Of a DNA stretch of 30,000 nt, positions 1-8,500 are shown piece after piece. The DNA comes from Prorocentrum cordatum. Taxonomy: Eukaryota; Sar; Dinophyceae; Prorocentrales; Prorocentraceae. The position numbers were made by a program, and so were the translations under genes. A model generated the notes under the pieces. It had not been told where the DNA came from, searched no databases, and worked only from the letters and a program-made list of their open reading frames with translations. The stretch is from contig CAUYUJ010000669.1 in the NCBI GenBank assembly GCA_963575745.1, forward strand, positions 307,501 through 337,500, in the 5' to 3' direction. The stretch's first letter is position 1, and each line of letters opens with the position of its first letter.

Positions 1-370
1 TCGTGGGTCGAGTGGAGCAGGATTTTCGTGAAGGGTTGATCTGCAAGACCCTTTAGGCAAGAAAGGCACGTCAGGCATCATTGGAGCATGGAACATCGTC
101 TTGAGAGGCATGCCCTCCTCTCGGGCCTGAGGCCGGCGCGACTGCTCGGAGGTAGAGCACGGGCGATGGAGCACGTGAGCAGGTGGTTCGAGCCGCGACG
201 GCCTGAAGCCCTGAGGCCTGCACATGGAACTCGAGCGCGCAGAGGCCTGGATCCGCGAGCGCCGGGAGTTCGATCCGCGTAGTTCGATCCGTTGTGGCCT
301 GGGCCCAGCCATCCGAGGCGTGGATGTATCCATAACCACCGTCTGTGGGATCGATCTTCGCGGACCTCCT
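1..370. other. No gene recognised
   Basis: Short overlapping open frames exist on both strands, but none has a domain, a sustained composition typical of protein, or a recognisable motif. The sequence is GC-rich and enriched in CGATCC-like words. I see no RNA gene here. Confidence 0.5.
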
Positions 371-477
371 CAGGCGGTGGATATGGATAAGTTCGGATCC
401 CCGGGGGGGGAAATATATAGATATCCACCGCCCGCCGGGTCACCAGGACGTCGGTTCCCAGGCGGTGGATATGGATA
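371..477. repeat. 19-bp direct repeat with an inverted copy between
   Basis: A 19-bp word containing GGCGGTGGATATGGATA occurs at 371-389 and again at 459-477. Between them, 421-432 reads ATATCCACCGCC, the exact reverse complement of the first 12 bases of that word. The three copies can form two alternative hairpins. Function is unknown. Confidence 0.7.
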
Positions 478-1170
478 GATTCCCGCCTCGCAAGCCAGGT
501 TCCATTTCGAACCGACCGATCCGATTTGACATCGATTCCGACCGGCCCGATCCGACCCGACCATGTCGGACATTTCGCCGATCCGGTGCGGCCCGATGAT
601 CGCGCGGCCTCGGTGTGCATCCTGGCGCGGCCGATCCTGTCCGAGGCTCCGTGCAGATGCGGCCCGATTCCGCGCACTTTCCGATCCGATTCGATTCCCC
701 GTTTGGATGCTTATTGATCCCACCACCGCCCGCCTTGGGGGCCCTCGACCTCAATCCGCGAGTCTGTACCCCACACATCCGACGTCGTGCCTGTTTCACA
801 ATGTGAGGTCTGGACTTGATTTCCAGAGTCCGACTTCTCACCCCACGCCTCAAGGACATGGTAAGGGCAGCCGAAGGCCGAGACGTACCGACCACCCTCC
901 TGGTGAGGCTTCGGGGTGCGCAGATGCAGCCCCTCAAGGTAGTTCCCGCTGGCCTCAACAGACCCCCCGAGTTGCCCGGAGCGGACTCAACACCTCAGCC
1001 CCTGAGGCGCGGAGTGTGCCCAGGGGCGCCGCTGGAGGCGGCGCTGGGGTGTTGAGACCGCTCGAGGCCAGCCGGGTCTACCTGTGGGGGCTGCCCGTGC
1101 GCAGCCCGAAGCCTTGCCACACCTGGCGTCGTCTTTGTTTTACGCCACCAGGGATGCCTGGGACCGCCGC
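478..1170. other. No gene recognised; degenerate GATCCG-rich stretch
   Basis: From 500 to 710 the words CCGATCCG, GACCCGACC and close variants recur irregularly, suggesting a decayed simple repeat. The open frame crossing 563-1693 owes its length to GC bias and to the microsatellites downstream. No domain is visible, so no gene is called. Confidence 0.5.
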
Positions 1171-1241
1171 CCCCGAGTTTCTGGCTGGTCAAGATGCGGG
1201 CGACGGCGACGCCGGCGACGATGACGACGACGACACGCCGA

Positions 1242-1276
<35 letters not shown>

Positions 1277-1420
1277 GCGACGCCGGCGACGACAACGACG
1301 ACGACGACGAGGACGAGGACGAGGACGACGACGACGACGACGACGACGACCACGACGACGACGTGCGCCCCTCCCGAGTTCCGGGCTGGTCAAGATGCGT
1401 GGCGACGGCGACGCTGTGCT
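1171..1420. repeat. GAC/GACGCC microsatellite flanked by 40-bp direct repeats
   Basis: 1199-1372 is an imperfect GAC and GCGACGCC tract. A word of about 40 bp that includes CTGGCTGGTCAAGATGCG (left) or CGGGCTGGTCAAGATGCG (right) and continues into GGCGACGGCGACG stands at both edges, at about 1171-1211 and 1373-1413. The long Asp-, Thr- or Arg-rich frames across it are artefacts of the triplet repeat. Confidence 0.75.
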
Positions 1421-1494
1421 GCGCGCCCAGTGCCTGCTGCGCGCCCACGCGGCTGGCCTCAGCGGCGACGGCGCCACCCGGGGGGGGGGGGGCG

Positions 1495-1686
1495 GGGGCT
1501 CTCCAGCAGGGAAGGCCTCCTCCCTCCTCCCTCCTCTTCTCTCCTTCCTGGTGCTTCTGCCCCCTTCTCCTCCTCCCCCCTCCCTCTCTCCACTTCCTTC
1601 TTTCCTCCCTCCTCCTCCTCCTCCTCCGCCTCTTCCTTCTCCTCCTCCTCCTTCTCCTCCTCCTCCTCCTCCTCCTTCCTCCTTCC
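1495..1686. repeat. Polypyrimidine CTCCT/CCTCCT tract
   Basis: The + strand is almost pure pyrimidine from about 1500 to 1686, mostly CTCCTCCTC words, and ends directly against the relict spliced leader. It cannot be the tail of the retroposed copy, because it lies on the 5' side. It is a low-complexity tract at the insertion boundary. Confidence 0.8.
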
Positions 1687-1723
1687 TCCGTAGCCATTTC
1701 GGCTCAAGCCATTTTGGCTCAAC
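1687..1723 (+). other. DinoSL relict: Tandem relict dinoflagellate spliced leader (full plus truncated)
   Basis: 1687-1708 matches the 22-nt DinoSL with one T-to-C change at 1700; the visible core is GTAGCCATTTCGGCTCAAG. It is followed with no gap by CCATTTTGGCTCAA at 1709-1722, the SL lacking its first seven bases; the last base is C instead of G. This arrangement is known for dinoflagellate mRNAs that were trans-spliced, reverse-transcribed into the genome, transcribed and trans-spliced again: the AG of the genomic relict acts as acceptor, so the older copy is truncated. No GT donor follows the SL, so this is not an SL RNA gene. An ORF begins 131 nt downstream, consistent with a retroposed 5' UTR. 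Confidence 0.93.
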
Positions 1724-1853
1724 GTGGGAACGGGTCCCATTTTGAGCGGGCAGCTCTCCTTCCGAGCATTCCTACGTGTCGTGCGCAGGCGGACACCCTA
1801 CATATCATCACTTTCATTCGAACTGACTTCTCGCTTGGCCTGCCCAGGCTGCC

Positions 1854-2649
1854 ATGGTCAACGATAGAAACCGCCTCGTAAAGACAAGGCAAAGAAGCAC
1901 AATAAGGACTCAAGGAAGGAACGCGATCGCAGTGGGCTTTCTAACTCTCGCAGCGCTTCTCTATCTCCTCCGAGGACCCCCCGTGCTGACCGCGAAGCAG
2001 GACGTGACCGTGGGAGGGCTGGAGCTGGCTGCTGACCCCGCGGCAGGTTCGCGCCCCAGCGCCGAGGATCGTGGAGGGGGAAGGGGAGCCGGCGGAGGAG
2101 GACGGAAGGACGTTATGGACCCTTGGGCCCAGACCAGCCTGCAACAGGAGCTCAGGACGTACAAGTCCGACATGCTCTCCAAGCTCAGCGACATGGTGTC
2201 CACGACGATGCGGGATCACATGCCCAAGGCGATCTCCGATGCCGCGGGCCCCCTACTCGAGGAGTTCGAGGGTAAGATCACAACGCGCCTGGACAAGATG
2301 GCTAAGGATCTTGAATCCCAAGGCCCAAGGCCAACGCTTGGTTGGGGTGGAGGCCGTTCACAAGGACTTGGCCGAGCGCTTGTCCAAGCTGGAGGGCCAG
2401 CTGGATCTGGCTCGCTCTAAGCCTCGTGTGCCGCCAGCGCGTTCGGCTGAGTGGAACCGGGAGGTTGGCCCGTGCGTGCTCATCATTTCGTGCAAGGAGG
2501 GCATGCCGAAGTCATCCGTGGCTCAGGCGATCAAGCCGTGGATGGACGACGTGGGCTACGACGAGAACAACCAGTGCAAGTTGGAAGGACAGGACCTTTC
2601 TAGGTCCTTCGTGGTGCGATTCAGCGGCACCCTCCAGGCGACCGCGGAT
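1854..2649 (+). pseudogene. LINE ORF1, 5' part (coiled coil plus start of RRM-like region)
   Basis: The ATG at 1854 opens a frame with a basic N-terminus (residues 1-23), a hydrophobic segment that could span a membrane (about residues 24-39), a Gly/Arg-rich linker and a heptad-like helix (about residues 98-155, ELRTYKSDMLSKLSDMV onward). Near 2316-2340 the meaningful frame shifts: VEAVHKDLAERLSKLEG continues the coiled coil, then SAEWNREVGPCVLIIS, KPWMDDVGYDENN and SFVVRFSGTLQATAD resemble the region before the RRM-like part of dinoflagellate LINE ORF1 proteins, as I recall them. ORF1 proteins bind the element's RNA and act as chaperones. The frame is cut at 2650 by the TIR element and resumes at 4526. 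The hydrophobic N-terminus is unusual for ORF1p and could derive from another gene. Confidence 0.68.
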
Positions 2650-2676
2650 GTAAGAAGCAGATCGCTGGGAGGTGGT
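2650..2676 (+). repeat. Left terminal inverted repeat
   Basis: 27 bp; starts GTAAGAAGCAG and ends GGTGGT. It pairs with 4499-4525 with mismatches at positions 12 and 21 (A versus G both times). It sits immediately after the codons ACC GCG GAT of ORF1. Confidence 0.93.
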
Positions 2677-3230
2677 ATGGGCGCAGTAGGCGTCAAACGA
2701 TGTCAGGAATCAGCGGTTTTTGGTATTGCCGACGCGAAAAACAGCGCGCTCGTTTTTTGGCGGCCGAAAACAAGCAACAACGATTGACCACGACGCTGCA
2801 AGCATGAAGCTCCACGCCTGAAGTCTAGCAAAACGACCGCACATGTCGAAAACGACGAGACATCGAACCTCGCCCGCGCACGACACGCGAGCGACAAACC
2901 GCAGGTGGCGAACCAAGTTATGAGCGAACACAGCCGCCGACGGCGATCTCGCATGAAGTCCTTCATGCTTTTGCACCACGCAGAACAAGCCGCATCCGAA
3001 CAACACCTGCGACACTGACAAACCCAACGTCCCCATATCCACATGCAGAAAAATCTGAGCGAGAAGGCGCCGCGAGCTCCAATCGACCGAAATTGCGGCC
3101 AACGCAAAACGACCCCTTTCCGCAAGCGGGCCGCAACTTGGGCCCGCGGCGGGCCCAATATGCGGGCGGGCCGCAACTTGGACCTGTTAACCGCCCTCCG
3201 CCCGCCTGACGGCGGGCACTGACACAAGGG
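2677..3230. other. Interior of TIR element, left part; no gene
   Basis: No transposase motif or coherent frame is visible. A 16-bp word, GCGGGCCGCAACTTGG, occurs twice, near 3127 and 3166. The rest looks like unique intergenic sequence. Confidence 0.55.
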
Positions 3231-3410
3231 GGAGGAGGAGGAGGAGGAGGAGGAGGAGGAGGAGGACGAGGAGGAGGAGGAGGAGCAGGAGCAGGAACAG
3301 GAACAGGAGGAGGAGGAGGAGGAGGAGGAGGAGGAGGCAGGAGCGAGGAGGAGGAGGAGGAGGCGGGAGGAGGAGGAGGAGGAAGAGGAGGAGGAGGAGC
3401 CATCAAGCAG
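3231..3410. repeat. GGA/GAGGAG microsatellite
   Basis: A nearly uninterrupted purine tract of GGA units with a few GCA and ACA interruptions. The Glu-, Arg- or Ser-rich frames on both strands are artefacts. Confidence 0.9.
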
Positions 3411-3539
3411 GCGGAGCGAAGCGGGGGAAGCGCGGGCGAAGCGCAATCGCGCGTTTGCGCGCCGTCGGGGGCCCGCGGGGGCTCCGAACGGCGCGATCGC
3501 GCGCTCTGCGCCTCAGTCGGCGCGCGCTCCGCGCGCCCC

Positions 3540-3690
3540 CCCGCCCCCCCCGCCTCCCACGGCTACCCCCGGCTGCCCCCGGCTACCCCGGGCTACCCGC
3601 CGGCTGCCTTTCAGTTTCCAATCTTCGGCTGAGGCGGGCGGCCCCCGGCCGCCCCCGGCTACCCCCGGCCACCCCGGGTCACCCTCTGGC
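3540..3690. repeat. CGGCTACCCC decamer-like tandem repeat
   Basis: Units such as CGGCTACCCC, CGGCTGCCCC and CGGCCACCCC recur through 3560-3690, interrupted near 3610-3640. GC content is very high. Confidence 0.65.
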
Positions 3691-3769
3691 CACCCCCCTT
3701 TCAGCGCTCGCCGCCGCGCGCCGCGAGAGCGCGCGGTCGTGTCAGCAGCCGCGCGCGGCCGTCCGAGCT

Positions 3770-3985
3770 CGTTCTGAAGATTTTCTGAAGCCCTCCGAGA
3801 GTTCCCGAGGCCTCCCGAAGCCTTCCGAAGGATTTCCGATGTCTGTCAAAGGTGTCCGAAGCCCCCCGAGGCCGTCCGAAGGATGTCCGATGCCTTCCGA
3901 AGATTGCCGAGGCCTCCCGACAGTTTCCGAGGCACTCCGAGGCAGTGCGAAGGTTTCCGGAACCTTCCGAGCCTTCCAGAGCGCG
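3770..3985. repeat. TTCCGA-based degenerate tandem repeat
   Basis: TTCCGA or CTCCGA with spacers of 4-9 bases recurs about 15 times (for example CCTTCCGAAGG, CCTCCCGAAGC, GATTTCCGATG). Several units are short palindromes around TTCGGAA-like cores. No gene. Confidence 0.75.
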
Positions 3986-4246
3986 CGGCGGCGGCCGCGG
4001 CGGCCCTCCTAGGCCGTCCTAGGCCCCCTCCGCCGCAACCACCGCCGCGTCGTAGGCCACCTCCGCCGAAAGCGCACTCCCCTCCCACCTCCCCCTACAA
4101 CCCACTGCACCCCAAAACGGGGAAGGCTATAACAGATAGCATAAAAGGTGCAAGGCGTTGATAAGAATGCTTTAAAGCTTCTGAAAGATGCGATTTGCTG
4201 ACATATACGGAACATGTTTAAGAACGTCGCCAACATGCAAGCGGCT

Positions 4247-4345
4247 AGCGAAAGTGCGGCGCGAACCTCAAGCCCCAAAGGGATTTGGCGCGAACTTGAC
4301 CGAAAGTGCTGCGCTAACCTAGCCGAAAGTGCGGCTCTAATCTAA
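4247..4345. repeat. 23-bp repeat CCGAAAGTGCGGC, three copies
   Basis: A word beginning GCGAAAGTGCGGC at 4248, CCGAAAGTGCTGCGCTAACCT at 4300 and CCGAAAGTGCGGCTCTAATCT at 4323; the last two are tandem with a 23-bp period. It lies inside the right part of the TIR element; the surrounding 4000-4498 has no recognisable gene. Confidence 0.75.
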
Positions 4346-4498
4346 CGGCATTACATGACAAGTGGCGCTGGTTTGCGATGTACTGACGATACCATATGGA
4401 AACAGGACCATCTGAAAGGTGGCGCGATTTACTGCACTACCCCCACTACCCCCTTCACCCCCCTACCTTCCGTGATTTTACCATTATTTTCTACGCCG

Positions 4499-4525
4499 AC
4501 CACCCCCCAGCGACCTGCTTCTTAC
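4499..4525 (-). repeat. Right terminal inverted repeat
   Basis: Reverse complement of the left repeat, 25 of 27 identical; the + strand reads ACCACCCCCCAGCG then ACCTGCTTCTTAC. Directly downstream, AATCGCGGAGTCCAGGACG leads back into LINE ORF1. Confidence 0.93.
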
Positions 4526-4917
4526 AATCGCGGAGTCCAGGACGCGGCGCGCTTCCTCGGGCCTGCGACTGGCGCCTGGACAGTGGCGGCGCTTCTCGGC
4601 CACGCTGCCGGCTGGGCGAGGGTGCACCTTCGCCGTCGGAGTCGACAAGAATCGCGGCGACGTTGCGCGAGAGGTCGCAGCTAAGCGCCTCGAGGGGGCC
4701 CTCGAAGAGAAGCTGCAGGAGAGGGCCTTCGCGGCGCGCGAGTCCGGTGTTCTTAGCGCGCGCTGGGAGCTTCTTGCTCGGGCGGCCGTCGCCCCCGACG
4801 CGCCCCCAAACGCGATGGGGCAGCGCTGCCGTTGTGGGGCTTGGACTGGACAAGCGGATCCTCGAGGATCTGGGCAGAAGCACATTCGCCCCAGAGGTGG
4901 TGCAGCGGTCTGGGTAG
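4526..4917 (+). pseudogene. LINE ORF1, 3' part (RRM-like C-terminus)
   Basis: Coding resemblance returns right after the right TIR. One frame reads GVQDAARFLG; another then reads APGQWRRFSATLPAG and FAVGVDKNRGDVAREVAAKR (about 4575-4690); a third ends GLDKRILEDLGRSTF before the stop at 4915-4917. I recognise this order as the C-terminal half of dinoflagellate LINE ORF1 proteins. At least two frameshifts are needed, so the ORF is dead. Its position is the key evidence that 2650-4525 is an insertion. Confidence 0.65.
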
Positions 4918-4948
4918 CTCTCTCTTCGGGGGCGACCGCCTGGAGCTC

Positions 4949-5951
4949 AAGCGGTGGAATGCGCGGGCGCTTCTCCGCCACGACCCCCAGAAGGCGAGCT
5001 TCAAGCTCGAGTACCACCGCCCTCCCCGACGACTTCACCGTCGTCGCCCTGCAGGAGGTGCACAGGAACTGCTTTGCTGTGCGCGAGGCTCTTCAGCGGG
5101 CGAACGTCATGCACCAGGTGTTTCGTCGACCGGTCGGCGCGAGCACGCTGGAGGAGTTGTTGCCCTAGTGCCTGATCGTGGAGGCCTCCAGGTGGAGAGC
5201 GAGGTTTTGGCCGCCGGGAGAGCGATGTGCGTCGCTATTTCGTCTTCATCATCCCCTGGCAAAATCTACTGTTGGAACGCTCGCAATGTTGATATTTCTC
5301 GCCGAGATCGTCGCGACGGGCCACGCGAATTGGCACTGGCCGACGCGCGAGGCCCGCCGCGTCGACCGCGTCTTCCGCGGCGGCCCTGGTTGGTTCATCA
5401 GCCAGTTCGGCCGGGAACTCCGCGCGGAGGGCGAGCCAGAAGGATTCTTCAAGCAGGGCCTCTTGGACCACGTCCGCATTTCATTATGCCGGCGCTCGCG
5501 CGTTGGCCCTGGCGGAGGCAAGGAAAGGCCTTTCCCCCCAAGCGTCCACGCGGGCCCCATGCTCGACACGCTGGCAATCCAGTGCGAGCCCTACGTCAAC
5601 TACTCCATTCTGGACGCCCCCAGCCTGGTCGACATGGCCGCGCGTTGCCGCCAAGCGGCTGGAAAGGTGACTCTGGAAGTGCACTTGGAGCGCCCCGCGC
5701 GCAAAACGACTTCGCGCGCCGTGGCGGCCCGATCCATGGCCCGCGCGGTGGCGCTCCAAGACGCCCGCCTCACCCGGGCGATCTGGGCGCGGCAGCCGCG
5801 GTCGCGCGAGTTCCTTCAAATCGAGGGCTGTCGCGTTCATCTTCGTCACCTGGAGCGTTTTCAAGCTTCTTCGCGCGGATTTCCAGCGGCAGCGGGCGCG
5901 GCGGCAACTGCGGTGGCTTCAGGGGGCCGTCGCGCGGGGGCCGATACTTAG
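4949..5951 (+). pseudogene. LINE ORF2: endonuclease domain and linker
   Basis: ORF2 opens with WNARALLRHD at 4955 and, after a frameshift, FTVVALQEVHRN (ALQEVH at 5046), the metal-binding N-terminal motif of exonuclease-endonuclease-phosphatase type LINE endonucleases, which nick target DNA for target-primed reverse transcription. The frame beginning near 5178 has RVDRVFRGGPGWFISQ at about 5358 and GLLDHVRISL at 5457, corresponding to the terminal S-D-H motif of the family with S replaced by L. The rest to 5951 is the linker towards the reverse transcriptase. Missing residues and frame changes mark it as inactive. Confidence 0.75.
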
Positions 5952-6033
5952 CCGGCAAAATCGGCTCATCCACCAGCGCGCGTCTCTTCTTCGACGGCCC
6001 CGCGCGCGGAACTCCGCCGCCCGGCGGAAATGC

Positions 6034-7262
6034 GTGGCTGGCGCCCTCATCGAGACCGATGAAGGCCGCGAGGTGGTGACTGGGACGAGCGAGTTCGCCG
6101 GGGAGCTTTCGGGCCACTGGCGGGAGGTCTTCGGAATCGCCACGCTGGCCCCCGAGCAGCAGAGCGCACGGAGGCGCATCCAGCGTTTCGCCCTTTCCGA
6201 AGACTTCACAGGCTTGCCGCCGCCCACAGTCGACATGGTCGAAGCCATCAAGCGCGCGCTCCAGTCGGGACCAGGGCCCGACGGGCTCCACGGCTGGGCG
6301 CGGCTCCCCGGCGCGGGCCCCGTGGTGCCCGATCGCGGCTTCGAGCGGCTGATGACCGGGAGGTGCCGGTCTTGCTCGTTCAACGACTGCCTCGCAGTTT
6401 TCCTCCCCGAGGCCGCCGAGGACGGCGCGGGCCATGGGCGGCCAAGTCGCTCGAGCCTCGGCAGCCCGCCCCCTCGGCCTCGAGAACGCAGTAAGATAGT
6501 CGCCGAGGCCCTCGACTTCTCGATCGGCCGGGCGATTCCCAGGGGCCGCGCTAAATCGCAGCGGGGGTTTCACCCGCGGACGGCAGCTGCTGGACAGCAT
6601 CGTTGACCTCGATGCAGCATCGTTGACCTCGACGCCTTCGCACGCATCGCGAGCTCCATGGCTGCGGAGTCCGAGGCGGCCCAGGCAGCGGCGGCGCTGA
6701 TCGCCTTCGGTTTCGCGATGGCTTCCCGAGCGCGCGCCAGGAATGGGCCCGCCCGTGCATTGCCGAACTCAGGCTGCCGGAGGGGTTCGAGCGATCGGAG
6801 CGGGGGCTCTTGCACTGGCGACGACGTTTACCTCGGTTCGTTCCGGGGGCGGGCATTCCTGTTCGAGATGGCGCTCGGGGTGCTTCATGGGCGCCCGCTA
6901 CTTATCAGGAACGCTGTCTCTCTTCACTTGAAATTGTTGCTTCAAGGACCAGCATTGAGCAGGCGAAGACGGGGTGGACCTGGGTCAGTGCAGATGACAT
7001 CGGCTGCGTCGCATTGTCGAGGCGCTGTTCCCCACGGCTCGGCCGTTTTTTCAGGATCGCCAAGAAGTTCTCGGGCCCCACCCTGAAGCCTTCGGAATGC
7101 AAAGCCGCGCCGCGCGGCGGTCCCTGGCCGTCCGAGCGCGAGAGGGTCCTGAGGGCACACTTGCAATTCGCATGCCCGTCGTGGATCGCATTCGACGTCG
7201 CCCCCTCCCTCGGCCTCCCCGGCATGATCTCGGGGCCGGGAGTGGATGGGGGCGCGAACTGA
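6034..7262 (+). pseudogene. LINE ORF2: reverse transcriptase domain
   Basis: The frame from 6034 carries VDMVEAIKRALQSGPGPDGL (GPGPDG at 6268), the conserved entry to LINE reverse transcriptase. After several frame changes, TGWTWVSADDIGCVALSRR (ADDIG at 6990) gives the catalytic DD motif, with S in place of the usual aromatic residue two positions before the DD, and FSGPTLKPSECKAA (about 7074) gives the motif after it. The middle of the palm is scrambled between frames (6600-6960). Enzyme role: RNA-templated DNA synthesis at the nicked target. Dead copy. Confidence 0.75.
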
Positions 7263-8120
7263 CAGGAGCCCGCAGAGAAGCAGAAGCAAAGGGTAGCTAC
7301 GATCACGCAGCGACACCCGACAACAGCCGAGGCAGGGCGCCTATGCCAGGAGCGCGCCTTGCCTGTGATGAGCTCCAAGATGCAGTTTCTCTTTCTTCGC
7401 CGGGATTTCATCTGCGCCGAGCGCCGCGCCTTCGCGCGCCCCCCGCGCATGCCGAGCACCGCTTTCCGCTGCGCAGGAAGCGCGTCGGATAGTCGGCGGC
7501 GCAAACGTCCACAGTCGATGCAGACTCTGTTGCTGGACGCCATCCAGCGCGAGCTCATCCCCGATGATGTGCCCACGCTGATGGACAGGCGCCTCCTCGA
7601 GCACTTCGGCGTTGAGGTTCTCGGCGAGAGGAGGTGGGAAGGCATCCGGTCGCTCCTTTTCGAGGTCCCCACGTTCTGGGCCCTCATCGCGATCCGTACT
7701 TGGAGTGGGAGTTGGATCACAAATCGGAGAATGCAACGGCATGCCCAGCGCGTGTTTGGCTGCCCCGGCAAGCAGTACACAATGGGCCACTACTTTCTCG
7801 AATGCTTGGTACATCGGCGACTGGTTCGTCAAGCTCTTCAATGTGAAGCCCCCGAGCGGACTTAGTGGTTTCTTGGGCTCCGCGGCTGCCAGCTCGCATT
7901 TTCTGTTGCGAGTAATCGCGGCTACCGGTTTTGTGGCAGGGAGTCCACCAGGGCAGGAACAGAGCTCAGTGAGGCGCAGGCATTGGAGTTTGCAGAGGCC
8001 CTGCGGCTTGCCGTTCGCCTCCCCCTCAGAGGAGGCGCAGTGCGTCAATTTTCCATTGGTCGAGTCTCGTCAGACGCGTGCGGGACGGGCGACGCAAACG
8101 CCCGTGTCATACGGCGCTAA
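7263..8120 (+). pseudogene. LINE ORF2: C-terminal region with HCHC-like knuckle
   Basis: The frame 7359-7865 contains SGSWITNRRMQRHAQRVFGC followed by PGKQYTMGHYFLEC: a C at 7761, H at about 7788 and C at about 7803, resembling the C-x-x-G ... H-Y-x-x-C knuckle near the end of many LINE ORF2 proteins. Downstream, in another frame, LSEAQALEFAEALRLAVRLP (about 7966) continues to a stop at 8118-8120. The segment 7263-7358 is probably thumb and linker but is too decayed to assign. Confidence 0.68.
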
Positions 8121-8157
8121 CAGGCTAGCGAGGATCGGCGCGCCCCCCTGGGAGCGG

Positions 8158-8500
8158 TGGACCTCCTCCTCCTCCCTACCCCTCTCTCTTCCTCTCTCCT
8201 CCTCTCCCCTTTTCTCTCCGCATCTCTCCTCCTCTCTCCTCTTCCTCCTCCTCCTCCTCCTCCTCCTCCTCTTCTTCCTCGTCCTCCCTACCCCTTTCTC
8301 CTCCTCTCTCCTCCTCTGTCCTCCTCTCTCCTACTCTCTCCTCCTCTCTCCTTCTCCTCCTTCTCCTCCTCCTCCTCCTCTCCTCTCCTCTTCTTTTTCT
8401 TTCTCCTCCTCTCCTCTCCTCTCCTCCTCCTCCTCCTCCTCCTCCTCCTCCTCCTCCTCCTCCTCCTCCTTCTCCTTCTCCTGATCCTCCTCCGTCTCCT
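8158..8500. repeat. CTCCTC polypyrimidine microsatellite
   Basis: Long CTCCT, TCTCC and CTT tract on the + strand just after the LINE. It may mark the insertion edge, as a similar tract does at the LINE's 5' side (1495-1686). Leu/Ser- and Glu/Arg-rich frames are artefacts. Confidence 0.9.

Larger units (their letters stand above)
2650..4525. mobile_element. TIR-bearing insertion inside LINE ORF1 (non-autonomous DNA element or introner-like)
   Basis: The left end at 2650-2676 begins GTAAGAAGCAGATCGCTGGG; the right end at 4499-4525, read on the minus strand, begins GTAAGAAGCAGGTCGCTGGG. The 27-bp termini match at 25 positions. LINE ORF1 coding similarity stops at the left end and resumes just after the right end, so the insertion postdates the LINE. 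The interior has no transposase and is dominated by simple repeats (GGA tract, CGGCTACCCC, TTCCGA). TA dinucleotides at 2651-2652 and 4523-4524 would fit a TA target duplication; flanking GAT and AAT do not give a clear longer duplication. The left terminus also reads as a splice donor (GTAAG). Confidence 0.88.
1687..8120 (+). mobile_element. Decayed non-LTR retrotransposon (LINE) with relict SL at its 5' end
   Basis: In order: relict spliced leaders (1687-1723), a 5' UTR, ORF1 with a coiled-coil-like segment and an RRM-like tail, then ORF2 with apurinic-type endonuclease (WNARALL at 4955, ALQEVH at 5046, GLLDHVRIS at 5457), reverse transcriptase (SGPGPDG at about 6265, ADDIG at 6990, LKPSECK at about 7083) and a C-terminal HCHC-like knuckle (FGCPGKQYTMGHYFLEC at 7755-7805). 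The last plausible frame ends at the stop 8118-8120. The order is that of two-ORF LINEs. Frames change many times, so the copy is dead. A 1,876-bp element interrupts ORF1 at 2650-4525. I see no poly-A tail or target-site duplication; the 3' side passes into a CT-rich tract from 8158. Confidence 0.82.

Noticed and set aside
1140-1697. Long Asp-, Arg-, Ser- or Leu-rich frames on both strands (also near 3200, 8200, 9260, 10000)
   Set aside because: They are created by triplet or hexamer microsatellites; open on both strands and without unique sequence.
1687-1723. A spliced-leader RNA gene
   Set aside because: An SL RNA gene needs a GT donor right after the leader. Here the leader is followed by CC and a second truncated leader, so it is a relict.
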